Of a stretch of 64,000 nucleotides of DNA, positions 51,918 to 60,287 are shown piece by piece. The DNA is taken from assembly GCA_028293725.1 (NCBI GenBank), contig JAQGOE010000070.1, positions 13,650 to 77,649 of the forward strand, in the 5' to 3' direction. This DNA comes from Gammaproteobacteria bacterium. GTDB taxonomy: Bacteria; Pseudomonadota; Gammaproteobacteria; Steroidobacterales; Steroidobacteraceae. Each line of letters starts with the position of its first letter. Within the stretch, counting starts at the first letter, position 1. Made by a program: the position numbers and the translations under genes. Below the pieces are notes generated by a model that searched no databases, had not been told where the DNA came from, and worked only from the letters and a program-made list of their open reading frames with translations.

Positions 51918-52130
51918 TTAGTGAGGGGCCTGAGCGCTGACTTGCAGGTCGATGGCGGGCTGGCGCAAATCTGATGTCGTGGTACTCGCGTCTGCGCGCC
52001 GGGCGCGAGCGGCGGATGACCGCCGATGCCGAATAGCCCAAACGGCGACAGCGATCAGAGTCCCACCGGGAAGGATAAGCTCAATCGCCGCATATGGCCC
52101 GAGCGCCCGTAACAGGCCGGCGAGTCTCAT
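51918..52130 (-). CDS. Small membrane protein
   Basis: The protein has 70 residues from the ATG at 52128-52130: MRLAGLLRALGPYAAIELIL, then PGGTLIAVAVWAIRHRR forming one or two membrane segments, then a basic, polar tail. The segment GPYAAIELILPGGTLIA looks like a conserved short membrane protein seen in many proteobacteria, of unknown function. It precedes the flavoprotein gene on the same strand and may share its transcript. An ATG 27 bases upstream is possible. Confidence 0.6.
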   Translation of the reverse strand: MRLAGLLRALGPYAAIELILPGGTLIAVAVWAIRHRRSSAARARRADASTTTSDLRQPAIDLQVSAQAPH

Positions 52131-52351
52131 TATCCAATGGGTACGCGGTAGGAGCATGCTCCTGATATATGTTGCGTTTGCCGGGAATGAAAGGTCTGCG
52201 CACGATCCACGACGATGGAGCGCAGTCTCCCTCGGCCGATGTAGCTGTCGGCCCCTCTAAAGGAGGATGAGGAAGATCGGGTGGTAATCACTGCATGGGG
52301 GTTGATCGGAGCGGCGCAAGTACCCATCTCACTTGGAACTCGCTGCGAGGG

Positions 52352-52436
52352 GTGCGACCCATGGGTCGCACGGGTGACACGTGAGTGGCACCCCGGATCG
52401 AGGGTGAGCAAGCGCAGCTTGCGCAAAAGGAGAATC
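52352..52436 (+). repeat. Structured dispersed repeat, copy 2, carrying a ribosome-binding site
   Basis: The perfect palindrome GTGCGACCCATGGGTCGCAC (52352-52371) is followed by a 23-bp spacer and a 42-bp segment (52395-52436) with hairpin GCAAGC-GCA-GCTTGC and the tail CAAAAGGAGAATC. Compared with copy 1 (7367-7467) the palindrome centre changes from GACGCATGCGTC to GACCCATGGGTC and the hairpin from GCGAGC/GCTCGC to GCAAGC/GCTTGC, both compensated. Copy 1 has a second palindrome that is missing here. Confidence 0.8.
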
Positions 52437-52440
52437 TCAC

Positions 52441-52605
52441 GTGAACGGCGAAACTGTTTTGCTGAGGGTGGTGGACGGGGCCTGGGAAGGCTGGAAGTGG
52501 ATGGCGCTGGATGAATTTCTGCAGCGCATCAGTATGGACAGCTGGGATGCGCGCCAGGCGCTCGTTGGGATGGTGTTGCCGCCCGCGCGCCACGGGACGC
52601 ATTAA
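52441..52605 (+). CDS. 54-residue protein following the structured repeat
   Basis: A GTG at 52441 lies 8 bases after the GGAG of the repeat and opens a frame of 54 codons encoding a Trp-rich peptide (VLLRVVDGAWEGWKWMALDE, then FLQRISMDSWDARQALVGMV). It has no signal peptide or known family. The strong Shine-Dalgarno site supports translation, and the parallel with copy 1, which also stops just before a start codon, supports the start. It lies 40 bp from the end of the convergent DUF2189 gene. Confidence 0.5.
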   Translation: MNGETVLLRVVDGAWEGWKWMALDEFLQRISMDSWDARQALVGMVLPPARHGTH

Positions 52606-52645
52606 AGCGGCAACGTTGCCGCAGAAAAACCGCGTCGGTTCAATT

Positions 52646-53419
52646 TTAGCCGATCAAATCGCGGTAAGCGTGCCAGGTCGCGTGTCCCAGGATCGGTGCC
52701 ACGATGATCATTCCGACGAGAAAGGTGGCAAAGCCGAGCGCCGTCAACGCAACGATGAGTGCGCTCCACACGATCATTGCCGGCAGATTCCGGAATGTGG
52801 TCTGGACGCTGATCCACATTGCATCCAGCGCGCTGGCGTGGCGATCGATGATGAGAGGCACGGACACGACGGATAACGTGAAGGCTACCGCGGCTATCAC
52901 TGCTCCCGACCCGACGTAGGCCAGCATCTCGGGGCGGCTGATGTTGTCCGTGATGCTGCCCCAAAGTGCCACGGCGAGACTCGGCGCTGACGTATGCAGG
53001 ACCGATTGCAGCACGAGTTGGGATACGACGAACCAAGCCGCTGCGCCGATTGCGAGCACGGCGCCGAAGTAGAGCAGGTCTTCCCGGTTGCGAGTCATAG
53101 GCTGCAGGGATTCATCAAACCCGAGCGGCTCGTTCGCGGCACGGCGACGTGACAACTCGCAAAGACCGGTCGTCATCATCGGGCCGATCAGAAGATAGCC
53201 GGAGACCGCGGCGGCAATCAGGTACGGGTGACTGCTACCTAGCATCAGCAAGATGCCTCCCAGCATCGTGATGAACAGCCCATGCCCAACGCTCGGCCAT
53301 CCGATGTGCCGCAGATCGTCCCATCCGCGACGCAGCCAGAGGATCGACTGGAGCGCAGGAACATGGCGGATTTCGACGCGGAGAGTCTGATGTCTGCCCA
53401 GGCCGATAGACGCTGTCAT
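52646..53419 (-). CDS. DUF2189-family membrane protein
   Basis: The protein has 257 residues from the ATG at 53417-53419, with GAGGAGACC upstream; the long upstream frame is rejected. It begins with a soluble HVPALQSILWLRRGWDDLRHIGWPSVGHG part, then about five or six membrane helices (GLFITMLGGILLMLGS, YLIAAAVSGYLLIGPMMTTGL, LLYFGAVLAIGAAAWFVV, VIAAVAFTLSVVSVPLI, MIVWSALIVALTALGFATFLVGMIIVAPILGH in pieces). RRGWDDLR and GPMMTTGLCELSRRRAANEP are typical of DUF2189, which is often annotated as cytochrome-oxidase related because it occurs near oxidase genes, as here. Function unknown. Confidence 0.85.
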   Translation of the reverse strand: MTASIGLGRHQTLRVEIRHVPALQSILWLRRGWDDLRHIGWPSVGHGLFITMLGGILLMLGSSHPYLIAAAVSGYLLIGPMMTTGLCELSRRRAANEPLGFDESLQPMTRNREDLLYFGAVLAIGAAAWFVVSQLVLQSVLHTSAPSLAVALWGSITDNISRPEMLAYVGSGAVIAAVAFTLSVVSVPLIIDRHASALDAMWISVQTTFRNLPAMIVWSALIVALTALGFATFLVGMIIVAPILGHATWHAYRDLIG

Positions 53420-53654
53420 GGAGGTCTCCTCTGTTGCCCGCTCACCGTCGATTTGCGCGGGCGATGCCCGATCTGGCTCCCGCCGGCAGTCAATAGTACG
53501 CTCTCGTCGGTTGTTGAGCGATGGGCCGCCCCGTGTAGCTGCACCTTGGTCTTGGCAAAACAAGGTTATTGAACACAACGGGAGACTCGCGGAGTAGAAT
53601 CTCTCATCAGACGAAGTCACTCCCTGTACCCGAACCGTCAGGAAGGAGGGAGGC

Positions 53655-54137
53655 ATGAGCGCTGTATTACTCGCGGTGTTCAACAACTACGAGACCGCCG
53701 AGCGCGTGCGGGTGATGTTGTTCCGAGAAGGGTTCCCGACCGATCGCGTCGAGCTCACGGCCAGCTGTGAGCTGGGCCGGGCCGGCTGCGAGCCAGCCGA
53801 CTCGCCACACGGCAAGTGCGTCCAGTACTTCCGCGCACTGCTAAAACGTGAGGACGAGCGGCACTACCCCGAAATTCTCGCTCAACGCGTCGACGCTGGC
53901 GCGGCGACTATTACCGTGCTTCCGCGCGGTGCGATCGAGACGGCACGCGCGACCGAGATTCTTAAAGAGGCTCAGCCGGCAGACGTGGTGGGACACGATC
54001 TCACGAAACACGGTTGGGAGCACGCGGCTGCCAAACATGGGGGCGCCTACTGGATTCAACACGTGTGGATCGAGGGGTCGCCCGAGACTGATTGCATCTA
54101 CTGCCGCTTGTTCCCGGGCAAATCGCATTCGCACTGA
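53655..54137 (+). CDS. Conserved hypothetical protein near the oxidase cluster
   Basis: The 160-residue protein follows a very strong AAGGAGGGAGG site. It begins MSAVLLAVFNNYETAERVRV, the alpha/beta pattern of small proteins that resemble the general-stress/DUF-type domain (xVFxNYxxAERVR with a helix), and ends HDLTKHGWEHAAAKHGGAYWIQHVWIEG and a Cys pair (CIYCRLFPGKSHSH). Four Cys and a His-rich tail could bind metal. No membrane helix. A similar start is present in the membrane protein at 54764-55339. I do not recognise a characterised family. Confidence 0.65.
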   Translation: MSAVLLAVFNNYETAERVRVMLFREGFPTDRVELTASCELGRAGCEPADSPHGKCVQYFRALLKREDERHYPEILAQRVDAGAATITVLPRGAIETARATEILKEAQPADVVGHDLTKHGWEHAAAKHGGAYWIQHVWIEGSPETDCIYCRLFPGKSHSH

Positions 54138-54763
54138 TTGTCCGCAGAAATTGCGGCGCGGTAAACGTGAGCTTCAGCCGGTCCGTCCATGACGGCAGTT
54201 CGGTGGCAACGTTGTAGTTGCAGCATTTGTCAGGGCCTTCGATATGCACAACATGCCAATCTGGTTGCCGGCGTTGCCTTTTGCGATTATCGCCGTGTCC
54301 CTCTTCTGTTTGGGCATTTTGGCCTGGGTGGTGGGAAGGGACAGGTAGGTCAACACCCATTTAAAACCGCCAATTCTTGTGAGAGACTCTGCAATAGCCA
54401 CGCCTCGGCGGAGGTAAGGCGATTCTTCCGCTCGAGCGCTGTTGGTGGAACACGAGTTGGGAGCAAGGGCAATGCTCGATTGTCGAGCCAGAACGCGACC
54501 TGTGCTTCAGCACCCTCCTGGCGTGCGCGTTGCCGCCAGAAGGCGCCGCGATGCCGTTCGCCGCGGCGATAACCCTCAACTCGAACTCGTCGATGTACGC
54601 GCCCCGCGCCCTGCGGAAGCTGGAGCCCATCCGCGGCGACGGCCGGCGAGGCTCGGCGGCCTTTTAACTCGTGCGAGTGATCAACAGCAACACGCCTGCG
54701 CAGGAGATGCTTGACCGGTAGATATTCGTAAGCGACCGCCGCAATCGAGCCAAGGGGGAAGTA
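54138..54763. other. Gap with at most one very small membrane-protein frame
   Basis: No convincing gene fills this 626-bp stretch. A frame at 54244-54348 encodes a 34-residue single membrane segment (MPIWLPALPFAIIAVSLFCL, then GILAWVVGRDR) and might be translated, but its Shine-Dalgarno site is weak. Around 54420-54700 several overlapping frames on both strands look like degenerate coding sequence without a clear family. Confidence 0.35.
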
Positions 54764-55339
54764 GTGAAGTGCCTTTATTACCCGGCTCCTACATTAGACA
54801 GCGCCCATCATATTGCCGCTGATCTGCATGCGCTTGGCGTCAAGGATTCTTTCCTGCACGTCATAGCCAAGGACGAGGCGGGCCTGAAGCACTGGAATTT
54901 GCATTCCGGTAACTACCTCGAGACCCTGGATCTGGTTCGCGACGGGTTTATTGGCAGTGCAATCGGTTTCTGCACCGGACTGATTGGCGTTGAACTACTC
55001 AAGTTATTCGAGCCTTTCGGTCCCGCTGTCCCGGGCAGCGTCTACTTCGCAACAGTTGCCGTGGCGACATTGTTTGGTGCCTGGGAAGGTGGCTTGACAG
55101 GTATAGCCACCGAAAACAAAAAGCTCGCCAAATTCCACGGTGACATCGAGGCGGGTCGATGTCTGATCTTGATCTACGCCCGCCTGGAACAGGAGGCGGC
55201 TGTCAGACAGATGATGCGCGCCAGGCACCCCGAAGCGGAGCTCGCCGCAATCGACCGGCACTTCATCAATCCATTCAGCGCCGTGCAGCGCCGCGCGGAA
55301 TCTCTCCGTTCGGAAGCCGCATTGCTGCAAAGGGGATAG
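54764..55339 (+). CDS. Membrane protein with an N-terminal alpha/beta domain, upstream of the oxidase genes
   Basis: The protein has 191 residues from the GTG at 54764 with AAGGGGGAAG upstream. It begins KCLYYPAPTLDSAHHIAADLHALGVKDSFLHVI, the beta-alpha-beta start of DUF1269-like/stress membrane proteins, then a glycine-zipper-like pair of membrane helices (GFIGSAIGFCTGLIGVELL and FATVAVATLFGAWEGGLTGIA) at about 65-120, and an RAESLRSEAALLQRG tail. The stop is 3 bp before the coxB start, so it is co-transcribed with the cytochrome oxidase. Regulatory or assembly role is inferred only from position. Confidence 0.75.
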   Translation: MKCLYYPAPTLDSAHHIAADLHALGVKDSFLHVIAKDEAGLKHWNLHSGNYLETLDLVRDGFIGSAIGFCTGLIGVELLKLFEPFGPAVPGSVYFATVAVATLFGAWEGGLTGIATENKKLAKFHGDIEAGRCLILIYARLEQEAAVRQMMRARHPEAELAAIDRHFINPFSAVQRRAESLRSEAALLQRG

Positions 55340-55342
55340 GCG

Positions 55343-56695
55343 ATGGTCCTGGCAGTTGCACTGGTCCTGTTGGTCGTTGGAACGATCCTGTTCCACTTCC
55401 TCAGCCCGTGGTGGTTTACGCCGATCGCATCCAATTGGACGATGATGGATGACACGGTGAACATCACGTTCGTGGTCACCGGGATCGTCTTCGTCGCCGT
55501 CAATCTGTTCATGGCCTGTGCGGTCTTCCTGTACCGTCATCGGCAGGGACGACGGGCGGAGTACTCACCTGAGAATAAAAAGCTCGAGTGGTGGCTCACC
55601 ATACTGACCTCGGTGGGCGTCGCTGCGATGTTGGCACCGGGTTTGATTGTATGGGCCAAGTTCGTCACCGTACCGAAAGAGGCGGCGTTGGTCGAGGTCG
55701 TGGGCCAGCAATGGACGTGGAGCTATCGCTTTCCCGGGCGGGACGGCGTGTTTGGCACCACTGATGCCATGCTCATCACTCCTGACAACCCGTTCGGCAT
55801 CGATCCAAAGGATCCCAGGGGCGCAGACGACATCCTGATATCGAGCCAGGAGCTGCATCTGCCGGTCAACAAGCCGGTCAAGGTGTTGCTGCGCTCCAAA
55901 GACGTCAACCACCAGTTCGCCGTACCGAATTTCCGGGTCAAAATGGATATGGTGCCGGGCATGGTCACCTATGTCTGGCTCACCCCCACGAGGACCGGGC
56001 GCTTCGATGTTCTTTGTGAGCAACTCTGTGGCGTGGCACATTTCGCCATGCGTGGCCGCGTCGTAGTGGATGAACAGGGTGGGTTTGACACATGGCTGTC
56101 CAAGCAACCCACCTACTCCGAAACGAGAGGTCAGGTCGCAGGGAATGCCGCGGCAGGCCAGCCACTCTATGTCGTGTGCAGCGCCTGTCATGGACCCCAG
56201 GCGCAGGGTAACCCGACGCTAAACGCGCCGAAGTTGAGTACCCAGGCCGGCTGGTACCTGGCCAGGCAATTGCGGCATTTCAAGCAGGGAGTCCGCGGGG
56301 CCAGCGATAAGGACATCTATGCGAAACAGATGATACCGATGGCCGCGACGCTGGCTGACGACACGGCAATAAGCAATGTCGTCGCTTACATCAATTCTCT
56401 GCCGGACAAGCCTCCGCCTGCCACGCTGGTGGGAGATCCTGACAGAGGCAAGTCGCTCTACACGACTTGCGCGGTCTGTCACGGTACTGCCGGCCAGGGG
56501 ATCTGGTCGACGAATGCTCCGCGGCTGGCGCACATGAGTGACTGGTATCTGGCGCGCCAGCTGCACAATTTCCAGCAGGGTATTCGCGGCGCTCATCCGC
56601 AGGACTTCTCCGGCGCACAAATGGTGTTGATGGCCAGCATTCTGCCTGATGACCGGGCGATCAATGATCTCCTTGCCTATATTCATACGTTGTGA
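55343..56695 (+). CDS. coxB: Cytochrome c oxidase subunit II with two C-terminal haem c domains
   Basis: The 450-residue protein has two membrane helices (ILFHFLSPWWFTPIASN region, FVVTGIVFVAVNLFMAC, then ILTSVGVAAMLAPGLIV), followed by the CuA domain: VVGQQWTWSYRFPGRDG, KDVNHQFAVPNFRVKMDMVPG, and DVLCEQLCGVAHFAMRG with both CuA Cys, His and Met. Two cytochrome c domains follow, with CSACHGPQAQG at about 277 and CAVCHGTAGQG at about 375, each with the W-Y-L-A-R-Q-L motif. Many caa3 oxidases carry one haem c; two is less usual. It delivers electrons to subunit I, encoded next with overlapping or adjacent starts. Confidence 0.95.
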   Translation: MVLAVALVLLVVGTILFHFLSPWWFTPIASNWTMMDDTVNITFVVTGIVFVAVNLFMACAVFLYRHRQGRRAEYSPENKKLEWWLTILTSVGVAAMLAPGLIVWAKFVTVPKEAALVEVVGQQWTWSYRFPGRDGVFGTTDAMLITPDNPFGIDPKDPRGADDILISSQELHLPVNKPVKVLLRSKDVNHQFAVPNFRVKMDMVPGMVTYVWLTPTRTGRFDVLCEQLCGVAHFAMRGRVVVDEQGGFDTWLSKQPTYSETRGQVAGNAAAGQPLYVVCSACHGPQAQGNPTLNAPKLSTQAGWYLARQLRHFKQGVRGASDKDIYAKQMIPMAATLADDTAISNVVAYINSLPDKPPPATLVGDPDRGKSLYTTCAVCHGTAGQGIWSTNAPRLAHMSDWYLARQLHNFQQGIRGAHPQDFSGAQMVLMASILPDDRAINDLLAYIHTL

Positions 56696-56712
56696 AGGAG
56701 GAGGGGTTTGTA

Positions 56713-58473
56713 ATGGCATATGTTGCAATCGCCGACCGCGATCACGTACTTCATGACCCGCAGACCTTCATCAGGAAGTACATCTGGAGTCAGGACCACA
56801 AAGTCATCGCAATCCAGTACGCGGTGACCGCCATTGCAATCGGCCTGGTCGCTCTGACCATGTCAGTGTTGATGCGCCTGCAATTGGGGTTCCCGCATGC
56901 CTTCTCCATCATCACTCCGAGCAACTATCTGCAGTTCATCAGCATGCACGGCATGATCATGGTGATCTACCTGCTCACCGCGCTGTTCCTCGGGGGCTTT
57001 GGTAACTATCTCATCCCGCTGATGTGCGGCGCCCGGGATATGGTCTTTCCCTACATGAACATGCTCAGTTACTGGGTGTACCTGGTCGCCGTGCTGGTGC
57101 TGGTGGCCGGCTTTTTTCTGCCTGGCGGACCCACGGGCGCGGGTTGGACTTTGTACCCCCCACAGGCTGTCCTGCCGGGTACTCCGGGAGCGAGTTGGGG
57201 CATCATTTTCATGCTGCTCTCCCTCGCCATATTTATTGTTGCATTCACCATGGGCGGGCTGAACTATGTGACAACGGTCTTGCAGGCCCGCTGTCGCGGA
57301 ATGACCTTGATGCGTATGCCTTTAACGGTATGGGGCATTTTCATGGCCACCGTCCTCGGGCTGCTGGCGTTTCCCGCCTTGTTGGTCGGCGCCGTCATGA
57401 TGACTCTGGACAGCCTCTTGGGGACCAGCTTCTTCCTGCCCGCCGTAGTCTCGATGGGATTACCCCCCACCCACAATGGGGGGAGTCCGCTGCTGTTCCA
57501 GCACCTGTTCTGGTTCTTCGGCCATCCGGAGGTCTATATCGTCGCACTGCCGGCCTTTGGCATCGTCTCGGACCTGCTCAGCACCCATGCACGCAGACAC
57601 ATATTTGGCTATCGGATGATGGTTTGGGCCATTCTGGCCATCGGCTGCCTGAGCTTCGTCGTGTGGGCGCATCACATGTACGTCAGCGGCATGAACCCGT
57701 ATTTTGGCTTTTTCTTCGCCACTACGACGCTGATCATCGCGGTCCCGACCGCCATCAAGGTCTACAACTGGGTGCTCACGCTGTGGCGCGGTGACATTCA
57801 TCTCACCGTCCCGATGTTGTTTGCAATCGGGTTCATCTTCACGTTTGTCAACGGCGGACTGACGGGCCTGTTCCTGGGTAACGTAACGGTGGATGTGCCT
57901 TTGTCGGCCACCTACTTTGTCGTCGCTCACTTCCATATGGTCATGGGCGTGTCGCCGATCCTGGTGGTGTTCGGGGCGATCTACCACTGGTACCCCAAGG
58001 TCACCGGCCGCATGTTGAACGATACGTTGGGCAGAATCCATTTCTGGCTGACATTCCTGGGAACCTACGCGATTTACCTTCCCATGCACTACCTGGGCAT
58101 CCTGGGCGTGCCACGGCGGTACTACGCGTTCGGCGGCACTAGCTTCATACCGCCGTCGGTGCAATGGGTGAATGAGGCTATCACCATTTCGGCCCTGATC
58201 GTAGCGTCCGGGCAACTGGTGTTTCTGTTCAACCTGATCTGGAGTGTCGCCAAGGGTAAGCCGGCGGGCAGCAACCCCTGGAGGGCTACGACGCTCGAAT
58301 GGCAAACACCCGACACGCCGCCGAAGCACGGCAACTGGGGTCCGAAGCTGCCAGTGGTCTATCGTTGGGCTTACGACTACAGCGTTCCGGGCGCCAAGGA
58401 GGATTTCATACCCCAAAACCAACCGCCCGATGCCGGGATGCCCGCTGGACGCGAGCACGGAGTCGCGGCGTGA
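56713..58473 (+). CDS. coxA: Cytochrome c oxidase subunit I
   Basis: The protein has 586 residues from the ATG at 56713, after GGAGGAGGGG; a GTG at 56692 overlaps the coxB stop. Twelve or more helices hold the active site: HGMIMVIYLLTALFLGGFGN with the low-spin haem His region, FWFFGHPEVYIVALPAFGI with the CuB His and cross-linked Tyr, FVVWAHHMYVSG with the other CuB His pair, PTAIKVYNW with the K-channel Lys, and VAHFHMVMG with the haem ligands. The GHPEVY motif with Glu marks an A-type oxidase. It reduces O2 to water and pumps protons. Confidence 0.96.
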   Translation: MAYVAIADRDHVLHDPQTFIRKYIWSQDHKVIAIQYAVTAIAIGLVALTMSVLMRLQLGFPHAFSIITPSNYLQFISMHGMIMVIYLLTALFLGGFGNYLIPLMCGARDMVFPYMNMLSYWVYLVAVLVLVAGFFLPGGPTGAGWTLYPPQAVLPGTPGASWGIIFMLLSLAIFIVAFTMGGLNYVTTVLQARCRGMTLMRMPLTVWGIFMATVLGLLAFPALLVGAVMMTLDSLLGTSFFLPAVVSMGLPPTHNGGSPLLFQHLFWFFGHPEVYIVALPAFGIVSDLLSTHARRHIFGYRMMVWAILAIGCLSFVVWAHHMYVSGMNPYFGFFFATTTLIIAVPTAIKVYNWVLTLWRGDIHLTVPMLFAIGFIFTFVNGGLTGLFLGNVTVDVPLSATYFVVAHFHMVMGVSPILVVFGAIYHWYPKVTGRMLNDTLGRIHFWLTFLGTYAIYLPMHYLGILGVPRRYYAFGGTSFIPPSVQWVNEAITISALIVASGQLVFLFNLIWSVAKGKPAGSNPWRATTLEWQTPDTPPKHGNWGPKLPVVYRWAYDYSVPGAKEDFIPQNQPPDAGMPAGREHGVAA

Positions 58474-59144
58474 GTCTTTCAGTTGCCTTTGTGGCCCTGC
58501 TCGCGGGCGTGGCCGTATGGGCGTTGCTGGCAAGTAGATTGACCGCCAAGCCGTGGGAGACGTCGGGATCGCCTGATGAGCTCGGGGCGGGTAACACCGC
58601 AAGTTTACCGCCCGCGAAACTCGGGCTGTTTATTTTGCTGGCGGTGATCACGTCGTTGTTTGGGCTGTTCATTTCTGCCTATTGGATGCGCATGCAGCAC
58701 GCCCACGGGGACTGGAGTCCGCTCGCCGTGCCGCAAGTGTTGTGGCTGAACACCGGTTTGCTGGTCCTGAGCAGTGCCGGCATGCAGTGGGCGCGCGAGG
58801 CGGCAAAACGGGGACAGGCAGATCGTGTCAGGGTCGCGCTGATCGCGGGTGGTGCGTTCGCGTGGGCGTTTCTGGCCGGGCAACTCCTGGCGTGGAGCCA
58901 ATTGAGCGGGTCCGGACATTTTGCGGCCAGCAGCCCGGCCGCGGGCTTCTTCTACCTGCTTACCGGGGTACACGGGCTACATCTGGTTGGCGGCTTGTTC
59001 GTCTGGGGTAAGACGGTTGTCAGAATGGCGCAGCCCGGCGTCGAGTTGGTTGATCTGAGCTTGAGCGTGGAACTTTGTACCGTCTACTGGCACTACTTGC
59101 TGTTGGTCTGGCTGGTCCTGTTCGCCGTGTTGTTGTCCACCTGA
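58470..59144 (+). CDS. Haem-copper oxidase subunit III-like protein (first copy)
   Basis: The protein has 224 residues from the GTG at 58470 overlapping the coxA stop (GTGA); longer frames would run inside coxA. Helices include LAFVALLAGVAVWALLA-like start, LGLFILLAVITSLFGLFISAYWM, NTGLLVLSSAGMQWAREAAKRG, ALIAGGAFAWAFLAGQLLAW, FFYLLTGVHGLHLVGGLFVWG and LCTVYWHYLLLVWLVLFAVLL (pieces). The GVHGLHL and VYWHYLLLVW signatures are those of subunit III. A second, different subunit III-like gene follows directly. Confidence 0.85.
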   Translation: MSLSVAFVALLAGVAVWALLASRLTAKPWETSGSPDELGAGNTASLPPAKLGLFILLAVITSLFGLFISAYWMRMQHAHGDWSPLAVPQVLWLNTGLLVLSSAGMQWAREAAKRGQADRVRVALIAGGAFAWAFLAGQLLAWSQLSGSGHFAASSPAAGFFYLLTGVHGLHLVGGLFVWGKTVVRMAQPGVELVDLSLSVELCTVYWHYLLLVWLVLFAVLLST

Positions 59145-59160
59145 ACCTTCGGATTAAACC

Positions 59161-59919
59161 ATGTCAGAAAATGCCCTGACAACCAACGGAGAATCCGCTG
59201 CGGCGATCGAGGGCCTGGCGGGAGTCGCGGCAGATAATGCCCGGTCCGCTACCCGTGAATCCACCTCGGCGCCCGCCGGCTTGCCGGGAGTCGTCTCCGA
59301 CTGGTCGGCGGACAAGCAGGCGTTTCGCGTGCCCTGGGGCAAGGCGATGATGTGGATTTTCCTCCTCAGCGACACCTTCATTTTTACCTGCTTCCTCACT
59401 TCGTACATGAATGTACGAATATCCACGACGGTCCCCTGGCCGAATCCGAGCGAAGTCTTCGCTTTGAATGTCGGGGGTACGCCAGTCCCGCTCATCCTGA
59501 TTGCGATCATGACCATGGTTCTGATCACCAGTAGCGGGACCATGGCGATGGCCGTGAACTTCGGCTACCGCCGCAATCGCGCCAATACCACGGCGCTGAT
59601 GCTGATCACCGCGGCGTTCGGCGCCACTTTCGTCGGCATGCAGGCGTTCGAGTGGACCAAACTCATCTCGGAGGGAGTCCGTCCGTGGGGGAATCCCTGG
59701 GGCGCGCCGCAGTTTGGCTCGACGTTTTTCATGATCACCGGCTTCCACGGCTTGCACGTATCGGCGGGCGTGATCTACCTGAGTGTCGTCGCCAGCAGAG
59801 TCTGGCGAGGATTTTACGACCGCAAGGGAAGCTACGAGACCGTCGAGATTACCGGCCTGTATTGGCATTTCGTGGACCTGGTGTGGGTATTCATTTTCGC
59901 ATTCTTTTATCTCTGGTAG
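59161..59919 (+). CDS. coxC: Haem-copper oxidase subunit III-like protein (second copy)
   Basis: The 252-residue protein has a polar N-terminal extension (residues 1-55, Ala/Ser/Thr-rich), then five helices: KAMMWIFLLSDTFIFTCFLT, PLILIAIMTMVLITSSGTMAM, TALMLITAAFGATFVGMQAFEW, STFFMITGFHGLHVSAGVIYL and ITGLYWHFVDLVWVFIFAFFYLW (pieces). FHGLHV and YWHFVDLVWVF are the classic subunit III motifs. It lies 16 bp after the first copy. The two differ over most of their length, so they are not a recent duplication. Confidence 0.9.
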   Translation: MSENALTTNGESAAAIEGLAGVAADNARSATRESTSAPAGLPGVVSDWSADKQAFRVPWGKAMMWIFLLSDTFIFTCFLTSYMNVRISTTVPWPNPSEVFALNVGGTPVPLILIAIMTMVLITSSGTMAMAVNFGYRRNRANTTALMLITAAFGATFVGMQAFEWTKLISEGVRPWGNPWGAPQFGSTFFMITGFHGLHVSAGVIYLSVVASRVWRGFYDRKGSYETVEITGLYWHFVDLVWVFIFAFFYLW

Positions 59920-59927
59920 AGGGCACC

Positions 59928-60263
59928 ATGGAAACAGCCGCCGGACACGAACATGCGGAGGGGCAGCAACATCCCATCGCTGTCTATTTGTGGATCTGGG
60001 CACTGCTGTTTGTTTTCAGCACGTTCTCGTATCTCGTCGACTATTTTCATCTGCACGGGGTTCTGAGATGGACTCTGATCATCACCTTCATGTTGGTGAA
60101 GGCAGGCTTGATCGTTGCCATCTTCATGCATATGGCCTGGGAACGGTTGGCACTGAAATTCGCGATTCTCGTCCCGCCGCTGGTCTTGCTGATTCTGATC
60201 GGACTCATGGCGGTGGAAGGGGACTATACGTTCTTGACGCGGTTGGCGGCATTCCTGCGGTGA
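59928..60263 (+). CDS. Cytochrome oxidase subunit IV (prokaryotic type)
   Basis: The protein has 111 residues from the ATG at 59928, 8 bp after the subunit III stop. Three membrane helices are visible: YLWIWALLFVFSTFSYLVDYF, RWTLIITFMLVKAGLIVAIFMHMAWER and FAILVPPLVLLILIGLMAVEG, in pieces. FMLVKAGLIVAIFMHMAWER is the hallmark of the COX4_pro family, with the conserved K-A-x-x-V-x-x-x-F-M-H. It completes the oxidase operon (coxB, coxA, two III-like, IV). Confidence 0.9.
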   Translation: METAAGHEHAEGQQHPIAVYLWIWALLFVFSTFSYLVDYFHLHGVLRWTLIITFMLVKAGLIVAIFMHMAWERLALKFAILVPPLVLLILIGLMAVEGDYTFLTRLAAFLR

Positions 60264-60287
60264 GGTTACAGGATTGGGGGCGCAACT

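Noticed and set aside
51911..51922. TTAGTTAGTGAG string as a seventh TetR operator
   Set aside because: It lacks the ACTAG core and lies at the stop of the small membrane-protein gene, far from the regulon.
54361..54714. Overlapping frames on both strands in the 54.4-54.7 kb gap
   Set aside because: No frame has a good start, a family match or consistent composition. A receiver-domain-like stretch was considered but lacks the needed residues.
57460..58602. 380-codon minus-strand frame across coxA
   Set aside because: Antisense to a gene with all haem and copper ligands; composition is typical of shadow frames.
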